A stretch of 64,000 bases of DNA. Source: Paguma larvata. Its lineage: Eukaryota > Chordata > Mammalia > Carnivora > Viverridae. The stretch covers positions 67,243,312 to 67,307,311 of the forward strand of contig CM057826.1 in the NCBI GenBank assembly GCA_030068075.1. Reading direction: 5' to 3'. Each line of letters begins with the position of its first letter. Position 1 is the stretch's first letter. The notes under the pieces were generated by a model. It was not told where the DNA came from and did no database searches. It saw only the letters and a list, made by a program, of their open reading frames with translations. Shown piece by piece: positions 24,066 to 35,103 of this stretch. Both the position numbers and the translations under genes were made by a program.

Positions 24066-25854
24066 CATAAATATTCTTTGAACTTACTGCATTTAAAAAT
24101 GTTTCCTAGGCTTGAAAACTTAGCTGGATATAAAATCTTAGGTTCATATCTTCCTAAGGTTTCCTAAAACTGCTTCTCCACTACTATCTTGCTTTGTTTA
24201 TTGCCACTGAGAAATTTGATACCAACTTTATTTTCTTTTGTAAGTGACCAGAGAGCCCAAAGGGTATTTTGTCTTAAGATCAAAGAATTTTACTAATCTA
24301 TCCTTTGAAGTTGACTAACCTGGAAAAAGTGCCCCCAGTGTAGAGTAGATTATTTTATATGTAGATCCAGGATTTTTTCTTTCAGAAAACTCCTTGAATT
24401 ATATTTTTTAATATAGTTCTATTCTATTGTGCTGTATTTCCTCTCCTAGAATTTCAACTATATGTACCCCAGATCTTCTTTTCCTGAATTATTTTTCTTT
24501 GATCCTTTTTTGTCTCTGCCTTAATTTTATAAATTTACTTAGCTCTTCTAATTTCTATTCTTTATGATCCTTATAGGGATTCTAGAAGGAGGAGAGAAAA
24601 AAGGAGGCAGAACATTTATTTGAAGAAATAATAGCTGAAAATTTTCCTAGTCTGAGGAAGGAAATAGATCCGGATCTGGAAGGCACAAAGAGCCCTCCCC
24701 CCAAAAAAAAAGACCCCCCAAAACCAAAACAAAACAAAAAACAAGGAAATCCACACCAAAACATATAATAAATAAAATGGCAAAAAGTAGTGATAGAGAA
24801 TTTTAAAGCAGCAAGAGAAAAGAAAGTGGTTACATATAAGGGAAACCCCATAAGGCTATCAGGAGATTTTTCAGCAGAAACTTTGCAGACCAAGAGGGAA
24901 TAGCATGATATATTCAAAGCGCTAAAAGGAAAAGTCCTGCAACCAAGAATACTCTACCCCATAAGACAATCAGAATATTAGGAGGGATACAGAGTTTCCC
25001 AGACAAACAAAAGTTAAAGGAGTTTAATACCACTAAGCTAGCCTTATAAGAAACATTAAAGTGGACTCTTTGAGTGGAAAGAAAAAGCCATAATTAGGAG
25101 TATGAAAATTAGTAAGAAAATTAGGAAATATCACCAGATAAGTGCAAACATAATAAAAGTAATATATTAATCACTTATAAAACCAGTATAGAGGTTAAAA
25201 CACAAAAGCAATAAAATCAATTATGTGTATAAAAAAATCAGTCAAGGACTTCACAAAACAAAAGGATGTAACAATCGACAAAACCATAAGACAACCTACT
25301 GAATGGGAGAAGATATTTGCAAATGATATATTCAATAGGGATTAATATCCAAAATATATAAAGAGCCCATACAACCCAATACCAAAAAACCAAACCAACC
25401 CAATTAAAACAGGGGCAGAGGACCTAAATAGACATTTTTCCAAAGAAGACAAACAGATGGCCAACAGACACATGAAAAGATGCTCAACATCACTCATCAT
25501 CAGAGAAATGCTAATCAAAACCACAATGAGATATCATCTCACAACTGTCAGAATGACTATACCAACACGACAATAACAAGGGTTGGAAAAGATGTGGAGA
25601 AAAGAGCCTGCTTGCACTGTTGGTAGGAATATAATTCGGTGCAACCACTGTGGAAATGGAGATTCCTCAAAAATTAAAAACAGAAATACCATATGATCCA
25701 ATAATTCCACTACTGAGTACTTACTCAAAGAAAATGAAAAGACTAATTAGAAAAGATATGTGCATCTTATGTTTATTGCAGCATTATTTACAATAGCCAA
25801 ATACGACAACAACCTAGGTATTCATCAGTAGATGAATGGATAAGGAAAATGTGG

Positions 25855-25890
25855 TATGTGTGTGTGTGAGTGCACACATACACACACACA
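25855..25890. repeat. Short GT/CA-rich run in L1
   Basis: gtatgtgtgtgtgtgagtgc followed by acacatacacacacacag, two short opposed dinucleotide runs that could fold on each other as a small hairpin. Confidence 0.7.
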
Positions 25891-26056
25891 GAAAAACTCA
25901 TTGTGGAATATAATGCAGTCATTAAAAAAGATGAGATCATGCCATTTGGGACAACATGGATGGATCTAGGAGGTATAATGCTAAGTGAAGTCAGTCAGAG
26001 AAAGACAAATATCATATGATTTCATTCATATGTGGAATGTAAGAAACAAAACAAAT

Positions 26057-26269
26057 GGGAGCACCTGGGTGGTTCAGTTGGTTAAGCGTCCAACTCTTGA
26101 TCTCAGCTCAGGATCTCATGGCTCCTGGGTTTAAGCCCCACATCAGGCTCTGTACTGACAGCATGGAGCCTGCTTGAGATTCTCTCTCTCCTACTCTCTC
26201 TGCCCCTCTCCCATTTGCTCTTTCTCTGTCTCTCAAAATAAATGAACTTAAAAAAATTAAAAAAAAAAT
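26057..26269 (+). mobile_element. CAN-SINE nested in L1 3' UTR
   Basis: Starts gggagcacctgggtggttca, with taagcgtccaactcttgatc, a CT-rich stretch and a tail of A-runs. It interrupts the L1 3'-UTR text aagaaacaaaacaaatg / agcaaaggaaaaaagagaca, so it is younger than that L1. No clear target-site duplication beyond aaatg. Confidence 0.95.
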
Positions 26270-26498
26270 GAGCAAAGGAAAAAAGAGACACCCCCCTCAA
26301 AACAGACTCTTAAATACAAGAACAAACTGGTGGTTGCCAGAGGGGAGGTTGATGGGGGAATGAGTAAGACAGATAAAAGGGATTAAGAGCACATGTAGCT
26401 TGATGAGCAAAGAGAAATGTATAGAATGGAATCATTAGATTGTACACCTGAAACTAATATAACACTGTATGTTAATTATACTTGAATAAAAAAAAAGA

Positions 26499-27329
26499 AG
26501 AACCACATATAACTCTATTCTTATTATGATACCATTTAAAAGAGCACTTTAAAAATTTTGGGGTATATATTCTACAATTTGCAGATTTCATTTGATTTCT
26601 AAATTTTATAGAAATCTCTATTCTCTGACTTAGGGATACTGAGTCCATTCTTTTTAAGATGCCTTACCTAATCAGGAAATATGTCCCGTGTTTACACCTG
26701 ACCAAAGGAGAATCACTTCTCTAAGTGACTCTCCCACTCATGACTGTGAGCAAAGCAACTTTCTCAGCACGATTTTAAAATTAACAACTTCTTAAATGAA
26801 TATTCATGGTTCAAGTAAAGTCAATGGAAATTAAAATGTGAGAAATGTTCTTCCACTCTCTTGACACCCAAATAAATAAAACATTGAGTTCCTTTCCAGT
26901 TTTTATTCATGCTCATTGGTAAATCTGCCATAGTTACCAAGTGTAAACACAATTTTATGCTCTGTTTTTCATGTAATGTTTCATAATAGTTTTCCTTCTT
27001 GTTGAATGGTCTTCAGAATTTTAAATTATAATGACTACACTGTATCCCTAACATTTCACTTTGAAAAATGCACAGAAAAGCCAATAGAAAAGCCCACATC
27101 ATTTCTCCCAAACATGCCTAAATACATATGAGAAATCTGAATGGGACTGTTTATCAAAAAAAAAAAAAAATACACTTTTTTCCCTAGTGACAATTTCCCT
27201 AGTCACAGTTCTCGCCAGTGTCAGGGAATTCTTTTCCTGTCTCATCCATGGCTATTTCAAAATATATCTACAAAATCTTCTCCTTTCAGAAGATGGAATC
27301 TAATTTTCCTTTCCTGGATTGTAGGCAGG
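26499..27329. other. No recognisable feature
   Basis: AT-rich sequence with a short A-run at 27157-27170. No gene or repeat recognised. Confidence 0.5.
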
Positions 27330-27665
27330 ACTCACTTCTAATAAAATGTGGTGGAGCTCCGTGACTTCTGCCTGGTCTCTCTTTCAGGATCCTTGCTATT
27401 GGAAACCAGCCGCCACCATGTTGTAAGGAAACACAAATTATATAGAGAGGCCACATGTGGGTGTGTGGGCTTACTGCCTCAGCAAAGTCCTCAGCCAATA
27501 GCCAGGGTCATCCACTAGACATTAGAATAAATGAACCTTCAGAAGACTCTAGCTGGTGGGTTTCAAACCTTGCATCTGAAGCTCTGAACATTGCAGAGCA
27601 GGGACAGGTCATCCACACTGATAGAAACCATGAGAGATAATAAATGCTTATTATTGTTTTCATGC
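27330..27665 (+). mobile_element. MLT1-type LTR relic, plus strand
   Basis: tgacttctgcctggtctctc, gctattggaaaccagccgcc, accatgttgtaaggaaacac, agagaggccacatgtgggtg, agtcctcagccaatagccag and agaaaccatgagagataata then aatgcttattattgtttt follow the MLT1 LTR order. The agataataaatgcttatt block corresponds to the LTR polyadenylation region. The left end is not visible. Confidence 0.75.
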
Positions 27666-27984
27666 AATTCTCTTCAGTGAGCCTGAAACAGAAAACCACT
27701 TAACTTCCTCCTGGGAGATGTGCTCAGACTTTCAGAAACATTGTGTTGACCTCTCCTTCAGGAGTCAGGACAAGAAAAAAAAAAGTGCACTAGTCGGCTT
27801 TTTGTTTCTTAGCAAATCATAATTTTGTTCAGTTGGTCACTCATAACTCTTTTGGTTCCAAGTTTCAGAGAATTCAACCCCAAAGTAGTTAATACAAAGG
27901 AAAATATTGTTCTTGTATCTGAAAGGTCCAATGCAGATCTAGCTTCAGAGACAGCTATATTAAGAAAATGAAACAGAGCGCACT

Positions 27985-28092
27985 TAACATGGTAAGCACT
28001 GAGTAATGTATAGAACTGTTGAATCACTATCTTGTACACTTGAAACTAATATAACACTGTATGTTAGCTATACTGTAATTAAAAAAAAAAGA
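27985..28092 (+). mobile_element. Extremely short L1 3'-end insertion
   Basis: gagtaatgtatagaactgtt, gaatcactatcttgtacact and taatataacactgtatgtta then an A-run reproduce the last roughly 100 bp of the same L1 subfamily that ends at 26498. A strongly 5'-truncated copy. Confidence 0.8.
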
Positions 28093-28573
28093 AACGATGC
28101 CATCAGAAATAGTGTGTCCCCAACTTTTTGTGGCTCTGCTCTTGTCCCTGTTTCTTCATTCTTAGCTTCTAGATGGTGACAAAATAGCAAAAATAATTAC
28201 AGGCCAACCATCTTCCAGGTGCAGGTATTAACAACAACAAAAAAATGCACCTCCCTGTCAGCAGACCCAGAAAAAAGTCTGATTACATTTCAGCATCTCT
28301 GATTGTGTGTGTCTGTCCATCTCTAAACCAATTACTATAAATTAGGGAACATGCAGTACTAACCAAGTCACCTGAACTTCGAAATGAAAACACCTGAACA
28401 CAAAATGAAAACTGAGAATATGATTCTGAGAAGAAATCAGGATTTAGTAACCAGAGAAGGTAGGTAAAAATAATTGTACAGTGAAGTTAAATGAACTGAC
28501 TATAACAAATAGGGCAATGTATTAACTGAAATTTTCTAAGACACTCTAGCAAAACACCTTCTGCAATTTTTTC
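28093..28573. other. No recognisable feature
   Basis: Nothing recognised. It may contain the decayed left flank of the tandem array that starts near 28574. Confidence 0.4.
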
Positions 28574-30200
28574 TTCCTGGCCTCCTTTAACCCAGTGAAC
28601 AAGTAGAGAGAGTGTACTGTCCAATGAGGAGGTTTAGAATTCCGTTCCTAAAGACTACATTTCCCATCAATTCTTTAAAGCTGTTTACAAGCAGGGCATT
28701 TGATGGGATGAGCACTGGGGTGTTGTATGTAAGCTAATTTAACAATAAATTATATTTAAATAAATAAAGCTATTTACAAAAAGTGTTATTGTACTACTTC
28801 TGCTTTTAAATACATTAAGCACTTCTAAATATCCAAAAAGACTATATTTTTCAATAAAAGCTTATTTATCCATTATGTACACAGCACTGTTAAAGAAAAC
28901 TGCATGCATTTAACAATGGTTATAATCCGACACATCTTCTAAATATCATCATTTTGGCCTTATAACATTCCCTCCTCACTTCCCTCTCCTTTCCACCAAT
29001 CCAGTAGACAAGCACAGGCATGTATAATGCTTAGAGGTGATGCAACAAATTTATATCCAAAAGCCATTTACAAAAGACAAGCTTTCCTATGAATTTCAAG
29101 ACAAAACGTACAAAATGTGCTAATTTTACTACTTTGTCATATACTGGCAAGCTCCTTAACATCTAGAGACTAGATATTGCAGTATCAGGATTCATTCGTT
29201 CATTAGTTAAACCATATACAGCCAAAAAAAATGCACACAACATATTAAAAAACAGTTTTGTTGGGAATGTTGATGAACACATTAGCCTATTAACTTTTGA
29301 AATTCTTCCTTCCCACTTCCTTCAAACCACTGAACCAGTACAGATAGTAGTATACCGCTCACAGAGGTGATTTAACAATTCCATTCCCAATGGAGACAAT
29401 ATTTCCTATGAGTTTTAGCAAAAAGATATTTACAAAGTGCTATTTTACTACTTCCTCTACATTTAACATACATCCAGTATTTCTACTAGATGTTTCAAAT
29501 AAAGACATCATCTGTCGACTGAATACACAGCAGTCTTGAATAAACTGCACACAGGTAATAACAGTTATAATATGAAAAGGTCTTCCAAATGTGAACATTC
29601 TGGTCTAAAATCCTTTCTTTCTCTCCCTCTTCCACTAACCTGATAGACTATAATGCTCAAATTTTCAGAAAACAATCTTTCCTAGGAATTTTAGCACAAA
29701 GTTTACAAAATGTGTTAGTTTACTAACTCTACTTTGTCATACACTGGCAACCTCTTTTAACATATAGAAAGGCTGATACACTATATATCCTGCAGAGTAA
29801 AAACAAATGCACCAACATAAGGAATAATGGTTAATTTTGCCTCATTATTAACACAGTGGCATAGAGTTCTCTGCATTTCCTTCTCTCCCCCCACAAAACA
29901 GTGCACTATTACAATGTTTACTGCTTAAAGAAATATTTTCTCTATCCCCTTTCCCCAAACAATATTTCATATGAATTTTAATAGAAATACATTGACAAAA
30001 TGTGACATTTTTATTACCTCTACTTTCAACAAATATCAGGCACTTCAGAACATCTAAAAGATAAGATATTCAATAAAGCACTCAGCACTATCAACTGTAT
30101 ATACAGTAGTGAAGAACATGTACACATAAAACAACGATTATAGTATGAAAATGTCTTCCAATATGACCAGTCTGTCAAAGAACCTTTTTCTTTTCTTTTT
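28574..30200. repeat. Decayed tandem array of about 300-bp units, two alternating types
   Basis: Five related segments are visible, approximately A 28574-28969 (minus a 75-bp L1 insert and its duplication), B 28970-29303, C 29304-29609, D 29610-29859 and E 29860-30200. All share a core like tttacaaaatgtgttatttt near 28772, 29109, 29429, 29702 and 29992 (spacings 337, 320, 273, 290), usually preceded by tttcctatgaattttagca. A, C and E share a right part (…acaggtaataacagttataa…tgaaaaggtcttccaaa). B and D share a different one (actttgtcatatactggcaa). The array therefore looks like an ancient dimeric repeat of about 600 bp. I cannot name a family and see no coding frame. Confidence 0.8.
28677..28779 (+). 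mobile_element. 75-bp L1 3' tail with target-site duplication
   Basis: 28691-28765 (gatgggatgagcactggggt…aacaataaattat plus AAATAAAT tail) is the terminal end of a carnivoran L1. It is flanked by AAAGCTGTTTACAA (28677-28690) and AAAGCTATTTACAA (28766-28779), 13 of 14 identical. It inserted into the core motif of array unit A, so it postdates the array. Confidence 0.88.
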
Positions 30201-31559
30201 ATACAACATAAACAACTAACTCTCCTCTGTCATTTCACTTCTCGATACTTCTAGTCTTATCAAATAACCTGCTTTTGGCCAACATCATCAATTATCAGTG
30301 ATGTTGGGACCACTGTCTGATTCTGTGCTTAGTTTACCTTCCCAATTCTTGGCCATTATTTGGTGTGATAGCATTAACCCAGTGGCCCTTCCACAAGGCT
30401 TCACTCTTTTGGTCCCAGACTAAATCCCAACTTTGGATATAACATCCCAGTAGAAATCTTTACAGACTTTAAATTTCACTAAGTCTTAGCCAACATGCTT
30501 GTATAGTTTGCTTTTTCACAAGTTAAGGCTGAATTCCAGCATAAATATAGAATTTGGTTAGTCCCTTTGAAAGCCACCCTAATTGGATTTGATTTGAAGA
30601 TTCTTATTATAAAACTCACTCAACCAGTCCTTTCAGTCCCTGATCCATAAGAGGATGAGAGGAAGTCAAAAGTGTAAATTCAATGACACTTTTTATTTTA
30701 ACAGCAAGAAAATTGAAAAGAAATTTGAGAATTGGAAATCTATTTTCTTCATCACATGTAAACTTTTCTCTTAAGAATCTGCTGTAGATGACTAAATTTT
30801 TATTTGCAACATTATAAATTCAATTCACTGGAGTGTTTATTTAAAAGAGAAAGTGGCCTAATATTAATTTTCAATCATTTATAATGAAAAATTTCTACAT
30901 TATAACTTTGTGAGTCAAAACAAGCAAGTCTTTTATTTTCTTTAAAGGTTTTTCTGTGTTCTGTAATTACACTAAACAAATTTTCTACCCCTCTCCCCAT
31001 TTTGAGAATTGTTTACTAATTTGCTAAAGAATTTATTATGTATAAACAGAAGTGACCCGATATTTTACAAATATCAACCTACCTTTGAACTGCAAATATG
31101 TTTTGCTCAGTACGGTGATACAAATATGACTATAGATCCAATGGTAGAAAGTACATTTACATACATTGTTCTTTGGAAATTGTATAAAATGCAATCACAG
31201 AAATGTGTTTATAATATTTACTTTTCTTTGTAGTTACTTTTTAAAAATACATATTTTCCCAAAAAGTTTTCTGCACAAATCTGACCATTTTAGTTATTAA
31301 ATTTCTGTTATCGGAAGACTGTTTCTTCATCAGCTATGTGCAGGAACCAGAAGAACTCTGAGTTAGATAAACTGAGGCTTTGGAGCTAACAAAAAGAAAA
31401 GCATATTTATACACCGATCAATAATTACCTGATGCTATTTATGCCTCATGAAAATAGAGAAAGGGTTCAGCTCTTGAAACAGTGACTCCTTTCGCTTATC
31501 AGTTAGCAAAACCAAAGAAGGATTCTAAATTGAATATAATTCTGCATATTAAGGATGAT
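30201..31559. other. No recognisable feature
   Basis: AT-rich. A 74-codon frame at 31009-31233 has no recognisable domain. Confidence 0.5.
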
Positions 31560-31745
31560 TGGGCCAACCCAGCATCCCTGTCTCTGGATGAACATAGGGA
31601 GTAAAGACATCCCTTTAGTCACACAGATGTTTGCTTCTGGATTGTTACACAGAAAGGAAAGAAACTTCTATCTAATTTAAGCCACTGTATTTGGGGATCT
31701 CTCTGTTACCACGGCTTAGCCTATGTCCTAACTAATGGAACAACC
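31560..31745 (+). mobile_element. 3' part of an MLT1-type LTR
   Basis: ttctatctaatttaagccac followed by tgtatttggggatctctctg, ttaccacggcttagcctatg and tcctaactaatggaacaa match the MLT1 3' terminal consensus (taagccact…ttggggt…gttac…gataactaatac). The left extent is uncertain. Confidence 0.55.
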
Positions 31746-32994
31746 CAGAAAACTTCAACTACGGTAAGAAGCAGCATAATCATCATCATTATCCCTGTCC
31801 TCATGATATAATATTTGTTATCACCTGATGTATCCACTAATACATTGCTCATGTTAAGATGATTTTATTTCAAAAATCAACAATAACAACATGCACTGTA
31901 ATGCAACACATGGTGCAGGTGACAGTGACAATGGCAAATGTGCATTCTGAGCAGCATTTTTGTGCCGAGTAACATGCATGTGCAGACTTCACATCCCTTC
32001 ACTAAAGACTAGAGTGTCAGAGAGGAGGTGACATGCCCTGGATCCTTTGAAAAAGGCCAGAATGTGATTGGGAAATGAAAGTGAGACATGTGGCCCAAGT
32101 GTGGAACCACGAGTCCTCTCTCTCTTAGAAACACAATTGCTGCTAAGTAATTGGTACTAAATATATCTTTAAACTGAAACAGAGAGTTTCAGTAAAACTT
32201 GCGGGCAAACATACCACCCACAGAGGGCAAAAAGGCAGAGGAATACCATGCAGCATCCAACTTGTGCCTGTAGGTAAAATCCATCACCTGTTCAGACTGC
32301 TATGGATCAGGCCTCTTCTCTGCCGCTCCTCAGACTCCAGGCAGCTGCAGGCTGACAGGAATTCCTGTCATTCCTGACAATTTAATTGTCTTTAAATTTC
32401 TCTGTGTTATTACAATTCCATTTCCAAGGATTTTTAACGCAGCAATGGAATGTATTAGTAAACTTGTATTATTCACTAGTCCTGCTTAGCTCACACAAAA
32501 GAGTTTATTCTGGATTCAGGGCAATGTCTCTGGGTCTTAGAAGTTTCATAGATGTGTGTGTTCCTTTGTACAGTCTGGAAAAGAGGCCAATGTGAGAATT
32601 TCTCCTTGGAAGAGAAAACAGCCTCAAGCACCTGAGACCTTCCTGCCACAATTTTACCCTTCTCCTGAGAAGTTCCAAATCTCCTCCCCAAATGTATGAA
32701 TATGTATAGAGGATTTTGCCTTTCATGCCTGAATACATGGGGCATGGACTGCTGAAAATCCCTGAAAAAAACAGACTTAATTAATACAGGAATGTGCCTG
32801 AAAACACTCATAGAGGGACACATCAAATGACTCTGACTTTATAAAGCCCAGAAAACTGAATGCCTCCTGCCCGCAGATGTTGAAAATAGAAGTTACTCAT
32901 TTTAAATGCTCACATTTACAATTCACATTAGTGAAATTATCATATTCCACCAAGGTCACTGAAATTAGCACTACTGTGACCTGTCTAGTGTCTC
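31746..32994. other. No recognisable feature
   Basis: Overlapping 60-110 codon frames at 32386-32826 on both strands are not recognisable. No repeat family was named. Confidence 0.5.
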
Positions 32995-33075
32995 ATCAAT
33001 CATTCAATAAATTAAGTCACTCTTGAGGGCCAGGCCCTGGGACAGGTCCAGGTCGCTGTGTAAGGAATGCCTTCC
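32995..33075 (-). mobile_element. Possible L2 3'-end trace
   Basis: caatcattcaataaattaag then gggccaggccctgggacagg resembles the reverse complement of the L2 3' end (attcaacaaatatttattga…gtgccaggccctgt). Short and diverged. Confidence 0.4.
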
Positions 33076-33295
33076 GATTTACACTGTAAAACCAACTCTT
33101 ATTGTGTGGTAGGAGTTGACTGGATCTAAAGAATAATGACAATTTGTCTTGCTTTTACAAAACTTAGAAGATAGCTAAGGAGCAAGATACAAACATGACA
33201 AGTGTAACACTTTTTTTCAGAGATTTCAAAGCCCAAACTAATTAACTGCTAAATACAATGTATGGTGTAAAAAATTAGTCAAATTCTTAACAAAG

Positions 33296-33460
33296 CGCCC
33301 AGCTGGGGGCCAAGGAGGACTTTCCAGTTACTGTCTGACCTTATCTTCTCCACAACCTCTGAAGTATTATCCCCATTGTGGAAAATGAAGTTAAAGAGAT
33401 AAAGTAATTGAATTAAATTCATGCTATGAGTAAGTGAGGGTTTCTACTCTCACTTGTCTC
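33296..33460 (+). mobile_element. MIR SINE relic
   Basis: cttatcttctccacaacctc, tgaagtattatccccattgt, ggaaaatgaagttaaagaga and taaagtaattgaattaaatt occur in MIR order (tcctcacaacaacc…attatccccattttacagatgaggaaactgag…ttaagtaacttgcc). Confidence 0.65.
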
Positions 33461-33716
33461 CACCAATGACTTGAATTTAGTGGGTTGATTAGACTCTGGA
33501 GGAGAAGAGATGTGACCTAAGCCGAATCTTAGAGGAAGGCACATTTGGCCAAAAGAAGAACTAGGACCTTCAGAGTTAGTGTCTGAGGTGACAAAGGACT
33601 GGCTGGTGGGAGCCTGAGGCTTGCCTGCCTACCCAGGAGATGCCTCAGATCCCAGGAGTGGTTACTTCTTCCTTCTGTAACAGCGTACAGTGAGCTAAGC
33701 AGTTTTCTCTAGTATA

Positions 33717-33967
33717 CTCACTTTCCATATTTAAAAGTTTTTTTTTTTAATATTTATTTATTTTTGAGAGACAGAGAGACAGAGCATGAGCAGGAGAAGG
33801 GCAGAAAGAGAGGCAGACACAGAATCCGAAACAGGCTCCAGGCTCTGAGCCATCAGCACAGAGCCCAACGCGGGGCTTGAACTCACAGACCGCAAGATCA
33901 GGACCTGAGCCAAAGTCGGTCGCTCAACCAACTGAGCCACCCAGGCGCCCCTCACTTTCCATATTTA
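33717..33967 (-). mobile_element. Young full-length CAN-SINE with perfect 17-bp duplication
   Basis: Body 33734-33950. It is the least diverged SINE in the window, with CpGs still present (ccaacgcggggc, caggcgcccc, aagtcggtcgctc). It is flanked by the perfect repeat CTCACTTTCCATATTTA at 33717-33733 and 33951-33967. Low decay plus an intact duplication suggests a recent insertion in the cat lineage. Confidence 0.97.
33872..33940 (-). promoter_or_regulatory. Internal RNA polymerase III promoter (A and B boxes) of the young SINE
   Basis: On the minus strand the A box reads TGGCTCAGTTGG (complement of 33928-33939) and the B box GTTCAAGCC (complement of 33874-33882), both close to tRNA consensus (TRGYNNANNNG and GWTCRANNC). 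This is inherited from the tRNA-Lys ancestor. Whether it is transcribed cannot be seen here. Confidence 0.7.
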
Positions 33968-34737
33968 TATTTGCTTTCTTTTTCACTGGTGGTCTAAACG
34001 TGTGAGTTAGTTTTGGGGACAGAAAAAATTGCATTCTATAATTCAAATTAAACACCCTCAGTTTTTTTTTTTTTTTCCTGTAGAAGGGCATCTGGATATT
34101 AGCATTTCCATTCGTGCCTAGGAGTCAAGAAGCAGATAAACACATCGAAAAGTTGACTTTTCATTATGTCCTTGAGCAGATCATTGCCATGAAAACTTTA
34201 GTCCAATTACGGTTTATGCTGCAGACCTAAGGTTCCAATAAAGCTACTACATTCGTAAAGAAGATTCTGTTTTAAACCTGCTGGAAATTTCAAGCTGGTA
34301 TCTCCTAGGGTTTCCAAGATCCAGTTGTCTCCAAATTGGCCCTTTGTGTTGTGCCCTAGGGCAGCACAGCAGTGTTGCAATTGTGTCTAATTAACCTCCT
34401 GCTAAACACAAAATGTCAGAAAGGCAAATCACCAAGCTATGGCAAGATGCTGGGCTGTTGTTATTTTCAACGAGGGTACAACTAGCTGTTTTAGGTTTTG
34501 AGGCAACTACTCAGAAATTTGGCAGGATATTAGCACATTAGTATTAGGGTATTTGCACGTCAAAGATGAGATTTGAATAGGCTTTAACTTTGATGAGGTT
34601 ATGTTTTAAAACAAGTAGCTAAGAAAGCAAAGATTATTATAGATGAATATTAATTTAGAGGAGATTTTTTGACTAAGTTTGGTTCATGCAAAATTCTGTT
34701 CTCTGCATAACTCAAGGTGACTATCATATATCACATA
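33968..34737. other. No recognisable feature
   Basis: About 770 bp with a T-run at 34061-34077 and no gene or repeat recognised. Confidence 0.5.
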
Positions 34738-34993
34738 GGAATCTTTTCTTTATTTATTTTTAAAAATTTTTAATGTTTATTTATTTTTGACAGAGAGAGA
34801 CAGAGACATAATATGAGTGGGGGAGGCAGAGAGAGAAGGAGACATAGAATCCAAAGCAGGCTCCAGGCTCTGAGCCATGAGCCCAGAGCCTGATGCGGGG
34901 TTCAAACCCATGGGCTGTGAGATCATGACCAGAGTTGAAGTCGGACACTTAACCGACAGAGCCACAGGCGCCCCGGAACTTTTTCTTTATTTA
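34738..34993 (-). mobile_element. CAN-SINE with 19-bp imperfect duplication
   Basis: Body 34757-34974, full length (head gacagagccacaggcgcccc lacks three bases of the usual gccacccaggcg). It is flanked by GGAATCTTTTCTTTATTTA (34738-34756) and GGAACTTTTTCTTTATTTA (34975-34993), 17 of 19 identical. Confidence 0.95.
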
Positions 34994-35103
34994 ATAATGT
35001 AGGTAAACAGACAGGGAAAGCAAAAGACTTGCATTATAGTTCAGCTGGTATAGGCTAAACTATGCTGCAGCAACAGCTCCAAAATCACAGTAGTCTTAAA
35101 TAC

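Larger units (their letters stand above)
21280..24575 (-). mobile_element. Long ancient L1M relic, antisense, carrying two later insertions
   Basis: Antisense L1M text runs in collinear order: 3' UTR (21290-21420), ORF2 C-terminal side (gccctccagctagtaatgta at about 21765; ctccaaagcctcatcaacag at about 21800; cagcttgtcatttgtgtttt at about 22070), then after an insertion cccagattttatgtagtcaa (about 22345) and gtatggatctaattattttt, then more 5' regions (22740-23520), then after an LTR ttagctggatataaaatctt (about 24120). All frames are broken. The 3.3-kb span is among the largest single ancestral elements here. Confidence 0.65.
24585..26498 (+). mobile_element. L1 LINE with large internal deletion and complete 3' end
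   Basis: 24585-25250 matches a 5'-ward L1 segment (gaagaaataatagctgaaaa, ggaaaccccataaggctatc, cagcagaaactttgcagacc, agagtttcccagacaaacaa, attaaagtggactctttgag). From about 25270 the text jumps to the ORF2 C-terminus (gaatgggagaagatatttgc), omitting the RT region. It then continues through the 3' UTR to acactgtatgttaattatac and an A-run at 26488-26498. A SINE is nested at 26057-26269. The ORF2 remnants are shifted and stopped. The architecture recalls half-L1 elements or post-insertion deletion. Confidence 0.85.

Noticed and set aside
28574..30200. CRISPR array or satellite interpretation of the repeated segments
   Set aside because: Units are about 300 bp, diverged and without constant short repeats and spacers. 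The genome is mammalian. Divergence is too high and copy number too low for an active satellite.
33758..33955. Recurring 60-80 codon minus-strand frames starting with a peptide like GAWVAQLVERPT
   Set aside because: The same peptide appears at many CAN-SINE copies in the window (for example 6724-6918, 18656-18847, 48661-48897). It is the conceptual translation of the tRNA-derived head, not a gene family.
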